A stretch of 64,000 bases of DNA, taken from assembly GCA_023653785.1 (NCBI GenBank), contig JAMKCH010056986.1, positions 101,641 to 165,640 of the forward strand. Direction: 5' to 3'. Source of the DNA: Ophioderma brevispina (lineage: Eukaryota; Echinodermata; Ophiuroidea; Amphilepidida; Ophiodermatidae). How positions within the stretch are numbered: the first letter of the stretch is position 1; every line of letters begins with the position of its first letter. The notes under the pieces were generated by a model. It made no database searches and had not been told where the DNA came from. It saw only the letters and a program-made list of their open reading frames with translations. Positions 10,691 to 21,169 of the stretch are shown piece after piece. Made by a program: the position numbers and the translations under genes.

Positions 10691-10770
10691 AATAATAAAA
10701 TTAGAAAAATAAGTTACAGAATGACATATTTTGTTTCATTTCGTTGTGTTTTAATTATTATTAAGTGGCA
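10691..10770 (+). repeat. 80-bp exact direct repeat, copy 1
   Basis: Identical base for base to 10969-11048. It ends TTAAGTGGCA and is followed immediately by about 20 A. The 198-nt insert between the copies ends in a perfect palindrome built from AACCATCAATTCA and its complement. Confidence 0.93.
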
Positions 10771-10968
10771 AAAAAAAAAAAAAAAAAAAACAAACTGACT
10801 CCCGTCACTGAAATTTAAAAAATCAAGCCCAACACGAGATTCCCCATGTGTCTGACTTCCACTGGGCAGCTTTTCGTCAAAAATGCAAATAAAACGCCCG
10901 ACTAGTAGAGAAAATAAGAACATGCCGCTCTCGATAGCAATAACCATCAATTCAATGAATTGATGGTT

Positions 10969-11048
10969 AATAATAAAATTAGAAAAATAAGTTACAGAAT
11001 GACATATTTTGTTTCATTTCGTTGTGTTTTAATTATTATTAAGTGGCA
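10969..11048 (+). repeat. 80-bp exact direct repeat, copy 2
   Basis: Second identical copy of 10691-10770, beginning AATAATAAAATTAG. Here the repeat is followed by unique sequence (ACACTGCG) rather than a poly(A) run. Confidence 0.93.
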
Positions 11049-11480
11049 ACACTGCGATATGATACCATTTGCCTGCGATGTGGATTTGTCGGAATCGTTT
11101 TCGAGTAAGCTATTGGGCGGAAAATTAAAAGGGCAAAATACTCAACAAATATGGACAATTTTCAACTTATTTTGATTTATATGTAATCTACGTTACTTAA
11201 GCTTTCCATCCATACCAAATTTTCCAAATATTCAGAATCATGACATCAGCAGCAGTGGGAATCTATACGATTTCATTGGTTCCTATCTGGGTCACAGATT
11301 TTCTTTGTGTAAATGTATTAATCTAGGTTACCTTCCAAATATGGTCACAATTAAAGGTCAGGTCAAAAACTGAGGGCACTACATAAAAGGCTATTTTTGC
11401 CTTTTCTTGGAGAAAATAGCTATAGAAAGATTAAATTGGACTTAATTCACTCTTCTTTAAAATATTGTGTAATCTTCTGG

Positions 11481-11604
11481 GTAGACGTTTCATATAGATG
11501 TTCCATGGATGCAAATGAGGTACATTACAATTGATTCTGTCATGCACTGACTGTATGATGTTGTGCAGCAGCGCATCCATGGGACTTCTATATGAAACAT
11601 CTAC
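11481..11604. repeat. Inverted repeat (32-nt arms) next to exon 1
   Basis: The left arm is GTAGACGTTTCATATAGATG then TTCCATGGATGC. The right arm at 11573-11604 is its complement with three differences. The loop is about 60 nt. It sits in intron 1 about 70 nt downstream of the exon 1 donor, so the pre-mRNA could form a stem there. It may be a tiny MITE. Confidence 0.8.
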
Positions 11605-11673
11605 CATCTTTTGGATGTCCTGGAGAATTTATCAGTGTCTGGGTAATGGGTGATTCGTTGAGCTCCGACTCAC

Positions 11674-11903
11674 CTAGACGGTTCAGCAGCAGCAGTGGTG
11701 TCTTCTTGCTCATCACTGACCTCTGAACCTTGACCCTCAACAGTTGGGGTTTCTTGAGATGCTGATGAGGCAGCATCACCACCTCCTGTCTCCTCCCCCA
11801 CTTCTGAGGTAGTCACATCTCCTCCAGCTGTTTCTGCATCGGGAGCTTTCTCTTCAGATTTTTCACTTGCAACATTTTCTGGATGTTCGGTGCTGGTCTC
11901 CAT
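11674..11903 (-). CDS. Acidic protein gene, first coding exon
   Basis: Encodes residues 1-76 plus two bases of codon 77. The start ATG has a strong context (A at -3, G at +4). The sequence begins METSTEHPENVASEKSEEKA, then Gly/Ala/Thr/Glu-rich acidic sequence, with no signal peptide or membrane segment. The donor is CCGTCTAG then GTGAGT, and phase 2 joins exon 2 exactly (AG plus T gives Ser). Upstream on the minus strand, GATGTGTAG ends 5 nt before the ATG and could be an acceptor, so a non-coding 5' exon further upstream is possible. No promoter element is recognised. Confidence 0.85.
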
Positions 11904-12984
11904 TTTGTCTACACATCAATTACCAGGAAAGAAGAGTTCTTGACTAGCATGCACTGTAGAAAGTAGAGACAAAATAAGTTACTCTCACTATCAGTTACAA
12001 TATGCTCATCCACCAAGGACACAGTTCAGCGGGTTTTACTTGTACATACATTGACATGAACTGACCTTGTGTGATCTGGGTATCATATCATACCCCAAAA
12101 CCATGGGGTGTATTTTCTAAATACATTTGTGAATGAAAGCTCCTGAACTGTGCCAAGGGAATTGAGATTTTACTAACTCATAGTGTCTTTTTTTTATTGG
12201 AAAAATCCCACAAGTACAATTTTCACAGGAAAAGGTGTTTGGGACTAGTAACTAGGGATGTGATCCGAGGTCGGGCGGGTACCGGGTAAACATGTATTTA
12301 GTTGTATGTGTCACAGCCCTACTAGTAGAAATGGTTTCATAAAATTTTGCACCATCAGTGTTGCTGTGGTAAACTGCAAGCTCACCAGGGAAGAAATTTA
12401 AGAGAGGACATTTTCCAGCCTTGTATTTTTCATTTCATGAATTGCATGATATTTACATTTCATGAAGATACATTAAAATATAGTGATAAACATTTAAACA
12501 AAGATAAAAATAAAATACTACCATTACAATTGCACTGTGATTACCACCCTCCCAATAACTGAGTTGTATGTGAGCCTATTCTTGTGTGCAGATTTGATTG
12601 GCTCTAAAAAAAAAATCAAAATTTTATACTTTAGGTCAAAAGCACTGAGTGAATAGCCCAAAAGGTACTGTAACACAAGTATATGGGTATGGCATGAAAA
12701 AGTGGGGAATTTGGTAAGCTCCTTCCAATGAAATTTTGGTATTTGAAGGGAAATAATGGAATTTGGAGGGAAATTACACCTTCTGTACACAAAAACACAT
12801 ACATTTTGGAAAATTTGGCAGCTGGATTCCCAGGAAATAAACATTTTTTCCATATGGGTCTTTCCATGAAGTTGGTCAAATTTCAAATTTTTGACAAGTG
12901 TGATCACAAAATTGTTTATCTTGATTAGAATAAAACAGTTTTCATAATGATGGGTTTAACTTATGCACAAAATCAAAGGCTTTC
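11904..12984. other. Upstream region of acidic protein gene
   Basis: Presumed promoter or 5' UTR side of gene 1. I see no TATA box or other core element I can defend. At 12680-12860 there is a segment (AAAAAGTGGGGAA, GCTCCTTCC, CCCAGGAAATAAACATTTTT) that resembles 58185-58340, so part of this is an interspersed repeat. Confidence 0.5.
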
Positions 12985-13050
12985 ATATGAATAAATCCTG
13001 ACACCACCACAAGCCACAACTACTTGTGGACACGACAAAAAGAAGAACTA
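12985..13050 (+). mobile_element. SINE 3' tail fragment
   Basis: The segment ATCCTGACACCACCACAA followed by ACTTGTGGACACGAC and an A-rich end matches the 3' end of the SINE at 2743-2804 with a few changes. The tRNA-like head is absent, so it is a 5'-truncated copy or a tail shared by another family. Confidence 0.65.
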
Positions 13051-13125
13051 GACGCCACAGTTGTGTTTAGCAAACACAGGTATATTCGCATGTGGCATGC
13101 AGAGCATGCATGCCATGCAAAAATT

Positions 13126-13567
13126 CCCCTTAATGCCCTATAACCCCCATGCTGAGCACAAATTTTGTGAAGGGTCTTAAGCTGTTTCTTATACATAAGT
13201 CATGTGACCATGCAAAGTTGGGTATAGCAGCTATGATTTTTTTGAAGATTTTTCACATTAAGACCGGAAGTTCCCCTTTAATGACCTTTGACCCCCATGT
13301 TGAGCACAATGTTGGTGAAGGGTCTCAAGCTCTTTCATATGCATGAGTAACGTGACCATGCTACCTTGCATATAGCAGCTATGATTTTGTGAAGATTTTT
13401 CACATTAAGACCGGAAGTACCCCTTTAGTGACCTTTGACCTCCATGTTGAGCACAACTTTGGTGAAGAGTCTCCAGCTGCTTCATATGCATGAGTCACGT
13501 GACCATGCTAACTTCGATTTAGCAAATATGAATTTTTGAAGATATTTCACATTCAGACCAGAAGTGA
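13126..13567 (+). repeat. Three 147-bp tandem units
   Basis: Units start at 13126, 13273 and 13420, each from CCCCTTTA/CCCCTTAA through CATGTTGAGCACAA, TCATATGCATGAG and GTGACCATGC to ACATTAAGACCGGAAGT. A fourth partial unit begins at 13568. Spacing is 147, 147 and 148 nt, with roughly 80-90% identity by eye. Confidence 0.88.
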
Positions 13568-14046
13568 CCCCTTAATGACCTTTGATCAAAATTCTGTGTA
13601 CAATCCTTAGACACCAACTAATGTTGAGTCACATGATGGAGCCATGTCACCATCACAGGTTGTTTGTAGAAGAAGATGCATTTTAAAGAGTTCCGACAAA
13701 TGCCCCTTTAATCGGCCCACGTGACCTTTGACCCCAATCTGGGTACACCCTAGAAGGGTCTTGGGTCAGTGGTTCTTCTGACAATATCTGGTGGTCAAAG
13801 CATTTATTCTGTGGCAGAAGATGCATTTTAAGAGTTCCGACGAGTGCCCCTTTAATCGGCCCACGTGACCCCTACGAGAAGTCAAAGGTCAAACTATGTA
13901 CACCCCTGGTGTAGCTTGGGTCAGTGGTTCCTCTGACCGATTTTGACTATTATAGGACAAAGCGTTTGGCAGAAGAAGATAAAAAAGCAAAGCGTCTAGA
14001 GAAGAAGGAGGAGAAGGAGACGAAAACTAAACAGCACAAGCACAAT

Positions 14047-14072
14047 ATATTCGCATGTTAACATGCGAATAT
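14047..14072. repeat. 26-bp perfect palindrome
   Basis: ATATTCGCATGTT followed directly by its exact reverse complement. It forms the right terminus of the preceding element, as if two of its ends met head to head. Confidence 0.92.
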
Positions 14073-14359
14073 AATAACCCTCAACAATGGGAATGATTTT
14101 ATGTGAGGTATGATATTTACAATGCACAAAACCACTTTTTCCTTGATTTTTGTGAAATTTAGCAAGTGTAACTTTCAGTATTATGTGACAATTTGGATTT
14201 AGAAAGTGATTTAGGCTAAGTTTAACTCATACTATTTTTGAGGCAATTACAGCATGTAAACAAACCAACCAATGGACCATGTGGACATGTGTGTTGTGCT
14301 TTTCAAAACCCTATCTTCCATGGGTGAGAGTAGGAACCCATGGATTCGATTTACATAGG

Positions 14360-14775
14360 TTCACCCAATGGTAGTTTAGAAGAGGTCAAAATTAAAAATT
14401 CAAATTCACTTGCATTGTGGAGTTACATAAGTTCAAGGTTTGTTGGTCTTTGTAAAAAATGGCCAATTAAAGTGAACAAGAATGTGAAATCTTTGAGTTA
14501 AAACAAAATACATGGATTAAGACCTTCATTTTTGCTGTGTGCATTCACATTTATTAATTTATGGGAAAATAAATAATTCCAATTACCCGGATTTAATATT
14601 ACGGGGGTCAAAAATGACCCCTCAAGTTGTGTTGCAACCATTTGCTACAGGTAATAAATTTCCATCCAATTTTCATGAATGCTGTGTAAATGTGGTGTTT
14701 GACCACATGTACAAAAAAATCAAATTCAAACAACCCCCCTTGATGGGACAGACTCCCCAATATATAGGAGTATAA
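14360..14775 (-). repeat. Interspersed repeat family V, copy 1
   Basis: Reverse complement of this segment matches 19755-20185 over its full length with many indels. Shared blocks include TGTGGTCAAACACCACTTTA, CTGTTCCATCAAGGGGG, TCCATGTATTTTTGTT and CTACCATTGGGT. No coding capacity is conserved, and the class is unknown. Confidence 0.7.
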
Positions 14776-16084
14776 ATTGTAATATTCTTTGGCAAACAGT
14801 CATTCTGGTGGTAGAAAGAAGATTCACGTAAAATTCAGTGTGATGAAAAGTAGAAACGCTGCGGCACAAAAAACACAATCTTGATCTGTTACTTACAGGC
14901 ATCAAAATGCACAGGTTCAAGCGGTGAATGTTCAAGATTCAACTTTGAGGTTGGCCATATTGGATATCATTCAGGCATTCTGCAATTACGGAGCAGAGTT
15001 TTCATAGCTAAAATGGCAGCCTTTTTCAAAACAAAAAATTTACAATTCGATGAGAACAAAAACGGTGATTTGGAGAGTGGTTCTGAGCACAAGATTTGGT
15101 GGATTCGCACGCAAATACCGTCTGTTTATGTGAGGAGGGCCTTCATGTTACAAAGTCAGTCAGTGCAGCACTGGACCGATACCGTGTACAGAGTGCTATA
15201 CCATTGCGCTACAGTGTGGTCACTAATAAGTAACTTCTGACACGTTGTATGATTCTATTTTAGCATGTTGCAAGAGTTATAGGTTTAGTGAACCATATAA
15301 AATACATTCAGAGGGATCGGCATCACATGATGGGAGCAGCTTCAACCAGTACTTTTCCGTCTGAACTGAGATAATTAATGGAATTGGTTTGTAATTGTAT
15401 TTCCCGTATTGTTCCTAATAAACACCCTGGGGGCGGTGCATTTTTCAAAGGGGGGCATTTATTACGGTCAAAAATGGAAAGTAAAAAATCCCCGCAAAAA
15501 ATCACCTTACACAGTTTAGCGATCCTCTCTGTGTATCTACGTGTGCCAGTCCTCTATCTCTTTGTGTATCTACGTGTGCCAGGTATCCATTAGTGACGGA
15601 TCAGAAGCAGAAAGCATTGATGACAACAGTGATTATGATACGGATTACGACAGTCCCGGCCATTAAATCATATGATTTAGGTAAGCTTAACTCATTTTCT
15701 TGAATTATTTTATCCAAAAATCATAGGGGGCGTTTATTAGAGCAGGGGCGTTTATTAGAGCAGGGGCGTTTATTAGAGCAGGGGTGTTTATTAGGAACAT
15801 CGTATACATGTAAATTTCATGTTCAAACACGCTTGTCATTGTATGAAAAGTAACTTGGTTTGACTACTCACTCAGATTATAGTACACTGCGTAGATTTTA
15901 AAGGAGCTTGTTTTTTATTCTATTTACCAAATTGGGTTTCGTAAATAAGCCCTTTCACAATTCTTACTACTCATATCCAACTTTTTGGTTTTACTGGAAC
16001 GTTGCACTTCTGGTGTGCGGCAATACCTGCTTACAACTTGAATGGTGTCCCCTTCATGGGTAGATGATTGTCTGCAAATGCACA
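14776..16084. other. Repeat-bearing intergenic stretch
   Basis: There is an open frame at 14881-15240 on the plus strand but it matches nothing I know. TGTGTATCTACGTGTGCCAG is duplicated at about 15530-15581. GGGGCGTTTATTAGAGCA is tandemly repeated about four times at 15726-15795. Bases 15590-15665 can be read as an acidic Ser/Asp peptide (DGSEAESIDDNSDYDTDYD) ending in a stop, reminiscent of transposase N-termini but too short to assign. Confidence 0.5.
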
Positions 16085-16260
16085 CTACAGGGTGTCTCAG
16101 AAAGAATTACACCCTTACTATTGGTGACCATAACTTCAAAAGTGAGTATCACATTTGAGAAATTTAAAAAGAATCTTAAACTTTTAATTTTTAACATTTT
16201 ATGTAAACATCACTTGATTCGGTTCAGTAGTTTTGAAGAAATAAGCGATTATGTAATTAA

Positions 16261-16418
16261 GAAATAAAGGGTGATGCAGTATCCTTTATGGGCGAATAAT
16301 GTGTTCGAGGTCGGAAAAAATAAATAATGGACGAGGCGTAGCCGAGTCCATTATTTTATTTTTTTCCGGCCGAGGATACATTATGAGCCCATAAATAATA
16401 CTGCAAACCCTTTATTTC
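16261..16418. repeat. 158-bp imperfect palindrome
   Basis: The left arm starts GAAATAAAGGGTGATGCAGT and the right arm is its complement, ending CTGCAAACCCTTTATTTC. The centre lies around GAGGCGTAGCCGA near 16340. The arms are about 70 nt with scattered mismatches. It lies just inside the left inverted end of the mariner-like relic. Confidence 0.82.
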
Positions 16419-16419
16419 T

Positions 16420-16429
16420 ATTCTATTAC

Positions 16430-16484
<55 letters not shown>

Positions 16485-16792
16485 CCAAAGTTTGGCTACT
16501 CTAGCTGATCCAGAAAAAAAGATATGCCCAAATGTTCCAGGGTTAACATTTTTATCACGGACATACGGACATACATACGGACGGACATACATACGGACGG
16601 ACATACGGACGGACATACGGACGGAGCCCATTTTATAGTCCCCTCCCGAACTTCGTTCGGCGGGGACAATAATGTAGGCGCAAGACAACACAACACGCAG
16701 TGTGTATATTATACGTGATGTGTGCGATTCTGTGCAAACACTTGAGTACAAATGCTTAAAACTACGATATACTCAAACAGCTTTTTCCTCTG

Positions 16793-16845
<53 letters not shown>

Positions 16846-16958
16846 AGCGTGATATAATGAGAAAATGCATTCGCGACCCATTATTGCAGAATAATGGGCA
16901 GTAAACTGACCAATCAGAATGCTGCATTTTCAATAATGGGCAGCAGGGGTAATAGAAT
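16420..16958. mobile_element. Insertion with two roughly 50-nt poly(A) tracts
   Basis: Flanked by ATTCTATTACC (16420-16430) and its complement GGTAATAGAAT (16948-16958). Pure A runs lie at 16431-16480 and 16793-16844. Between them is a GGACATAC/GGACGGAC microsatellite (about 16557-16625), followed by the short hairpin CCGAACTTCGTTCGG. The left flank of this body (TATACCAAAGTTTGGCTACT) looks like the head of a recurrent repeat. No protein. Confidence 0.6.
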
Positions 16959-17385
16959 ACATGTTAATGGACACTTCCTTCCAAGTTTGCTCACAATAAT
17001 GCAGATTTGATGTTAACTTGTGTTATCTGTTCAAGCTGTCTTCTTTTCATTCCCCAAAGAACCGGCCTTGTTTAATATTTTGTGAGTTCAATGCCATTTT
17101 GTTCGTTTTATTATAGTAATAAACAATTACCGTGACAATTATGGTAAATAACAAGAATGATCATCTTTATTAGAAAACAACACCAATAAAATCTGTAGAA
17201 AATGTGAAATATGTTAGTTGAACTAGGGGTGGCAACTCATAGAATGAATTGAGAAGTTTAATCAATACTTTAAGATGTGGATAAACTGAACACTAAGATT
17301 ATTCACAATAGTTTTTATTCAAATAAAAAAACATCTTATTCCAATAAGATGGTGGATTCTACATTTAAAATAATAAAGGCATGAT

Positions 17386-17694
17386 TTGAGTGCAAATTCA
17401 AAATTCCCGCGTTTTAATCTATACTCGTGTTATATGAAGTACTGGCACGAGACAAGATGGTTGGTCATCATTTGGGCGTTTGTGGTTTTCAGATATGCCA
17501 AAACTGGTCATAACATTACTCTGGTCAAGCAGGAATTTAGATTAAGATTCCACAGAAATCCTCCTTGCAAGAAGACAATCTTGAACAATGTTAAGAAGTA
17601 CTGTGAAAACGGGTACAAGTCAAAATTAACAAGAGTCGTTGTGGAAGGCGGAGGAACCGCCCAAACTTTACAGAACATTGCCGCCATCAGATGA
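17386..17694 (+). pseudogene. Transposase N-terminal helix-turn-helix fragment
   Basis: A 102-codon frame whose centre, YAKTGHNITLVKQEFRLRFH followed by RNPPCKKTILNNVKKYCENG, fits the helix-turn-helix found at the N-terminus of many mariner/Tc-type transposases (the DUF4817-like pattern: a short helix, a basic RFP/RFH turn, then S/K-x-I-xx-xVKKF). The end, TLQNIAAIR, resembles the usual RTPENIAxVR segment after this domain. A stop follows directly, and no DDE catalytic residues are found downstream, so this is a dead fragment. It lies between the two inverted ends of the relic. Confidence 0.6.
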
Positions 17695-17819
17695 AGTTCT
17701 TCGTCTAAAATCCAAGACAAAGTTGCAGACGTAACATTGTGCCTACAAAAAACTTTGCAGTTGTTGGATGACTGGATCGTGATATACAAATCTTGAATGG
17801 ATGTTATCAAAAATACAGG

Positions 17820-18480
17820 CAAGTAAACTTGCGCGATCCCCCTGGCAAGATGGCAGTATACACAAGGGTGTAAGGTGAAAAGTTGACAGTTTTGGACCTT
17901 GGTATGTGACCTTGACATTTGGTATATGCCTTTGACCTCAAAATAGTAACTATTGAAGGAACCCGTTATGCACCTTAGACCCAAGTTAGTGTAATGCGGG
18001 ACTTCAACTTTTCAAAGACGACAAGAAACAACACAAATAACCAAATGGAAGCATGACCTCAGTTGACCTTTGACCTTGGTCCATGACCTTTGACATCATC
18101 ACATATGGAAGGAAACCCCTATTGCAAAAAAACAAAAAAAAAAAACCCTCACCCCAGCTTAAGGGTGTTTTTTTTAAAACTTAAACTTTTCGAAGGAGAT
18201 GAGAAAGGAATAAACGACAAAACTAACCAAACTGGAACTGGAAACATGACATCATATGACCTTTGACCTTGGTCCATGACCTTTGAAACTCATCCAAATA
18301 TGAAGGGACCACTACTGCACCTTAACCCCAATCTGGTTTAAATCGGACAAATGTCGAAGGAGACGCGAAAAAACGAAAACCTAGCAAAACTGGACACACA
18401 CACATACACATACATTACATAAGGACATGCACACCCTCGCAAGATCCCTCTGCCACTTTTCAAAGCCAGGGGATAATAAA
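17820..18480 (+). repeat. DR1-bearing repeat (nested)
   Basis: Contains exact TGACCTTTGACC at 18064 and 18257 and degraded versions at about 17900, 17930, 18085 and 18285. They are arranged as paired sites separated by TTGGTCCA or TTGGTATG. The same layout of two sites with TTGG in the spacer occurs in the element at 9496-10295. The ends read GATCCCCCTGGCAAGATGGC on the left and TCGCAAGATCCCTCTGCCA on the right. Confidence 0.6.
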
Positions 18481-19142
18481 AAGAAATTCTACACATATGA
18501 AGCAATTTTAGCATACAGAAAAAAGGTGAACATTTGGTGGTGAAACCGTTCTTCGATTTGTATAATGAACAACCTAGTTGATATCCAATTTACTTCGTTT
18601 TTCAATATTAATTCAAAGCATAACTTTCAAGAAAGCTGCCTGATATATGCCATTTAAAATTAAATGCAAAAAGGATTTGCTTGGATTGGCAAAACAGCCA
18701 TGTATCAAAAACATCAATTGTCAAAAGACTGAAGATATCACTGACATTTCTTCATTTTTTTAAGGGAAAAGAAAAGATTGTAAATTTGCTTTTGTAATAT
18801 ACATGTAGTGTAATATTATGTTGAACATGGTGCGATGATTTAGTTAGAAATCTTCTTATTGTTTTAAAGGAAATAAATGAAAAAGGAGAAAATGAAAAAG
18901 ATGATTTATTTCTCGCATGTTCTGTCTGAATCACTTTATTACAAAATTGGTGTGTCCATGAAATGTGTTACATAATCGCTATTTCTTCAAAACACTACTG
19001 AAACCAAATCGAGTGCTGTTACATTAAAATATTAAAAATAAGTGGTTTGATTTATTTTTAAATTTGAAGATTAAAAAAAAAAAACTTTTGAAGTTATGGT
19101 CACCAATAGTTAGGATGTAGTTCTTTCTGAGACACCCTGTTA

Positions 19143-19754
19143 ATGCTGCGATGGGAAATATTTCCTTTAATATTTTGTTCCCGGGGAAAAAATTGCATTT
19201 TTTTTTCAGCCTGGCAGTCATGGATGTTACTTGGAACACCATGGATGTGGCTTTCTGTCTGAGCTGAAGATGGTCTCAATTAATACAAAAAGGAATTCTT
19301 AGGCCATGTCATAATTCTTATGCAACATTTTGATTGATGAAATTAATTTCAAAGTAAACATCAAATACCACAAGATTTTTTTCTTCTAAAAAAACATTAA
19401 AGGTTCTCTTCATATGCACAAAGCTCAGAAAATTCTATCTGTCGGCCACACTAAAATTTTGCCCCTTGAATGGAGGCCATTTTTAGGCCCAGTCTGGTTT
19501 GGCCAAGAGAAGATACAGTGATCCCACAATGCATTGTTCCCAATGGAGGTTTTGTACAAAGTACTGAACTATGTGGAATCGTTAGAGATAAAACAATGCA
19601 TAAATTAACGGGCATGGCCACCAAACTTGCATTTTAAGAAATGTTTGACTCTAAACGATCAAAGGACTAAATGTACAAAAATTTTGCAATTGGAGCAATG
19701 CATTGTTGGGAGGAAGCTACTGATAGCTTCTCTTGGTTGGACCCATGATACGTA
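19143..19754. other. Intergenic sequence, nothing recognised
   Basis: AT-rich sequence with no open frame, inverted repeat or match to other parts of the window that I can support. Confidence 0.5.
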
Positions 19755-20185
19755 ACACCAATGGATATGGGGGGGTCTGTTCCATCAAGGGGGTGTTTGA
19801 ATTTGCATTTTTGTTTACATTGCTACTATGTGGTCAAACACCACTTTACACAGCATTTCATGAAAAATTAGATGGAAATGGAAAATTTATTACTGACTGC
19901 CTTTGCAAAATGGTTGCAAACACAAACTTGAGGGATCATTTTTTATATTTTCCAATAAACTCATTTCTACATTGTATATCAAAATGGTCAATGCACACAG
20001 CAAATATGAAGTTCTAAATCCATGTATTTTTGTTAAATATGGATTTTCAGGAGATGGCACCTTTCAATTCCTGTTCACTTTAATTTGCCATTTTACAAAG
20101 GCCAACACACTATGAATTCGTAACTACACAATGAAGGGAAATTGAATTTGTAATTTTGACCTAAGGACTACCATTGGGTCCACCA
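19755..20185 (+). repeat. Interspersed repeat family V, copy 2
   Basis: Matches 14360-14775 in inverted orientation, as described there. Open frames inside it are not shared with the other copy, so they are not coding. Confidence 0.7.
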
Positions 20186-20412
20186 AGTTTGAGCAAAATC
20201 TGCGACAATGGCACACGGCTGTTGTGAAATGGCACAGAATGACCCAATTCTGCCACCCGATTGGTCAATCATCGCCCTTCCAAGTTACGTCCTGGGTGTG
20301 ATGCATTGTGAAGATTACATTGGGAGTGGGAATGGTTTTCAAACTAACAAGTCAGCCTGGAAAATCAGGCTTTGCAACAAAATTTTTGGGAAACATAATA
20401 TCATGGGATGAA

Positions 20413-20561
20413 ACAGAACTTGCGGATATAATGGTGCTGATATTAGGATTAATACTTTAGGTATTATGCCACCACTGTGATTGCGCTTATTCAGTAATTA
20501 GAGTGGTGGCAGAATATAAATTCTTCTAATATCATCACCAATGATATCCTGCAAGTTCTGT
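20413..20561. mobile_element. 149-bp fold-back MITE
   Basis: Both ends read ACAGAACTTGC(A)GGATAT inward. The inner arms GGTGCTGATATTAGGA and ATTATGCCACCACT are also repeated inverted on the other side. Nearly the whole element is one hairpin with a centre near 20484. Confidence 0.82.
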
Positions 20562-21169
20562 CTCTCAAGAAAATATCTTGAGATCAGATCAAGAATTGAT
20601 CTTTCAGCACTCCCATTACTGTTTCCAAAATAAAAAAAAAAGAACAAGGTTATTGGTATAAAACTTTGTGTTAAACAAAATGTAGTTTTTGAGGCATGGT
20701 GGATAGAATCTGCTTAAGAGGAATACAGGGAGATGGACTCCTGCTTAGTAATACCATAATAAAGAATGTTATGACAATAAAAGGATCAGGCGGTGAAGGT
20801 CATTAATATTCGGTACTGAAGTTGGGGGGATTTAGAGGTGCGAAAATTATTACGTTAGACCAATGGCGACATATCCGCTAAAATCGAATCATTGGCCAAT
20901 CCCAATTACTTTAATCTACTAAACAGACCTCTACACCTTCTGGCATATAGCTAGAAAACGCTGTTTTACCACTTTCTCATCCAACAAAAGATGTGGATGA
21001 AGAAATTTTGAGCAAAAAAAAGCGCATTTTTGAAAATTTGAATATTTTGGGGGATTGTTAGTTTCAAAAGTTTCAAATTGCCGTGTCTTCCTCTCTTCAC
21101 CCAGAACACAGCAGTTGATTGCTGTGCGAAAGAGAGTAATAGTTAGAGTAGTGGATTTTTGGTACAGAG
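20562..21169. other. Intergenic sequence, nothing recognised
   Basis: No supported gene or element. It ends just before the open frame that starts at 21170. Confidence 0.5.

Larger units (their letters stand above)
13081..14073. mobile_element. Element with TATATTCGCATG ends and internal tandem repeats
   Basis: The left end TATATTCGCATGT is repeated inverted at the right end (ACATGCGAATATA). Inside are two kinds of tandem unit: about 147 bp at 13126-13567 and about 145 bp starting at 13672 and 13817. It carries TGACCTTTGACC sites at 13282, 13429 and 13722. The right part has an A/G-rich AAGAAGGAGGAGAAGGAGAC stretch. No open frame of note. Probably a non-autonomous DNA element. Confidence 0.65.
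16085..19142 (+). mobile_element. Relic of a mariner/Tc-like DNA transposon with about 190-bp inverted ends
   Basis: The left end at about 16085-16265 (ACAGGGTGTCTCAGAAAGAA, then ACTATTGGTGACCATAACTT) is repeated as its complement at about 18950-19142 (GTTATGGTCACCAATAGT, then TTTCTGAGACACCCTGT). Between them is a short frame with a transposase-type DNA-binding domain, listed separately, and several nested insertions: a palindrome at 16261-16418, a poly(A)-bearing element and a DR1 repeat. The catalytic DDE part is not recognisable. CAGGGTGTCTC-type ends are familiar in mariner-like elements. Confidence 0.65.

Noticed and set aside
16356..16933. Open frames with long Phe runs
   Set aside because: They are translations of the 50-nt poly(A) tracts on the other strand.
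19733..20115. Overlapping open frames with hydrophobic N-terminus
   Set aside because: They fall in repeat family V, and the frame is not kept in the other copy at 14360-14775.
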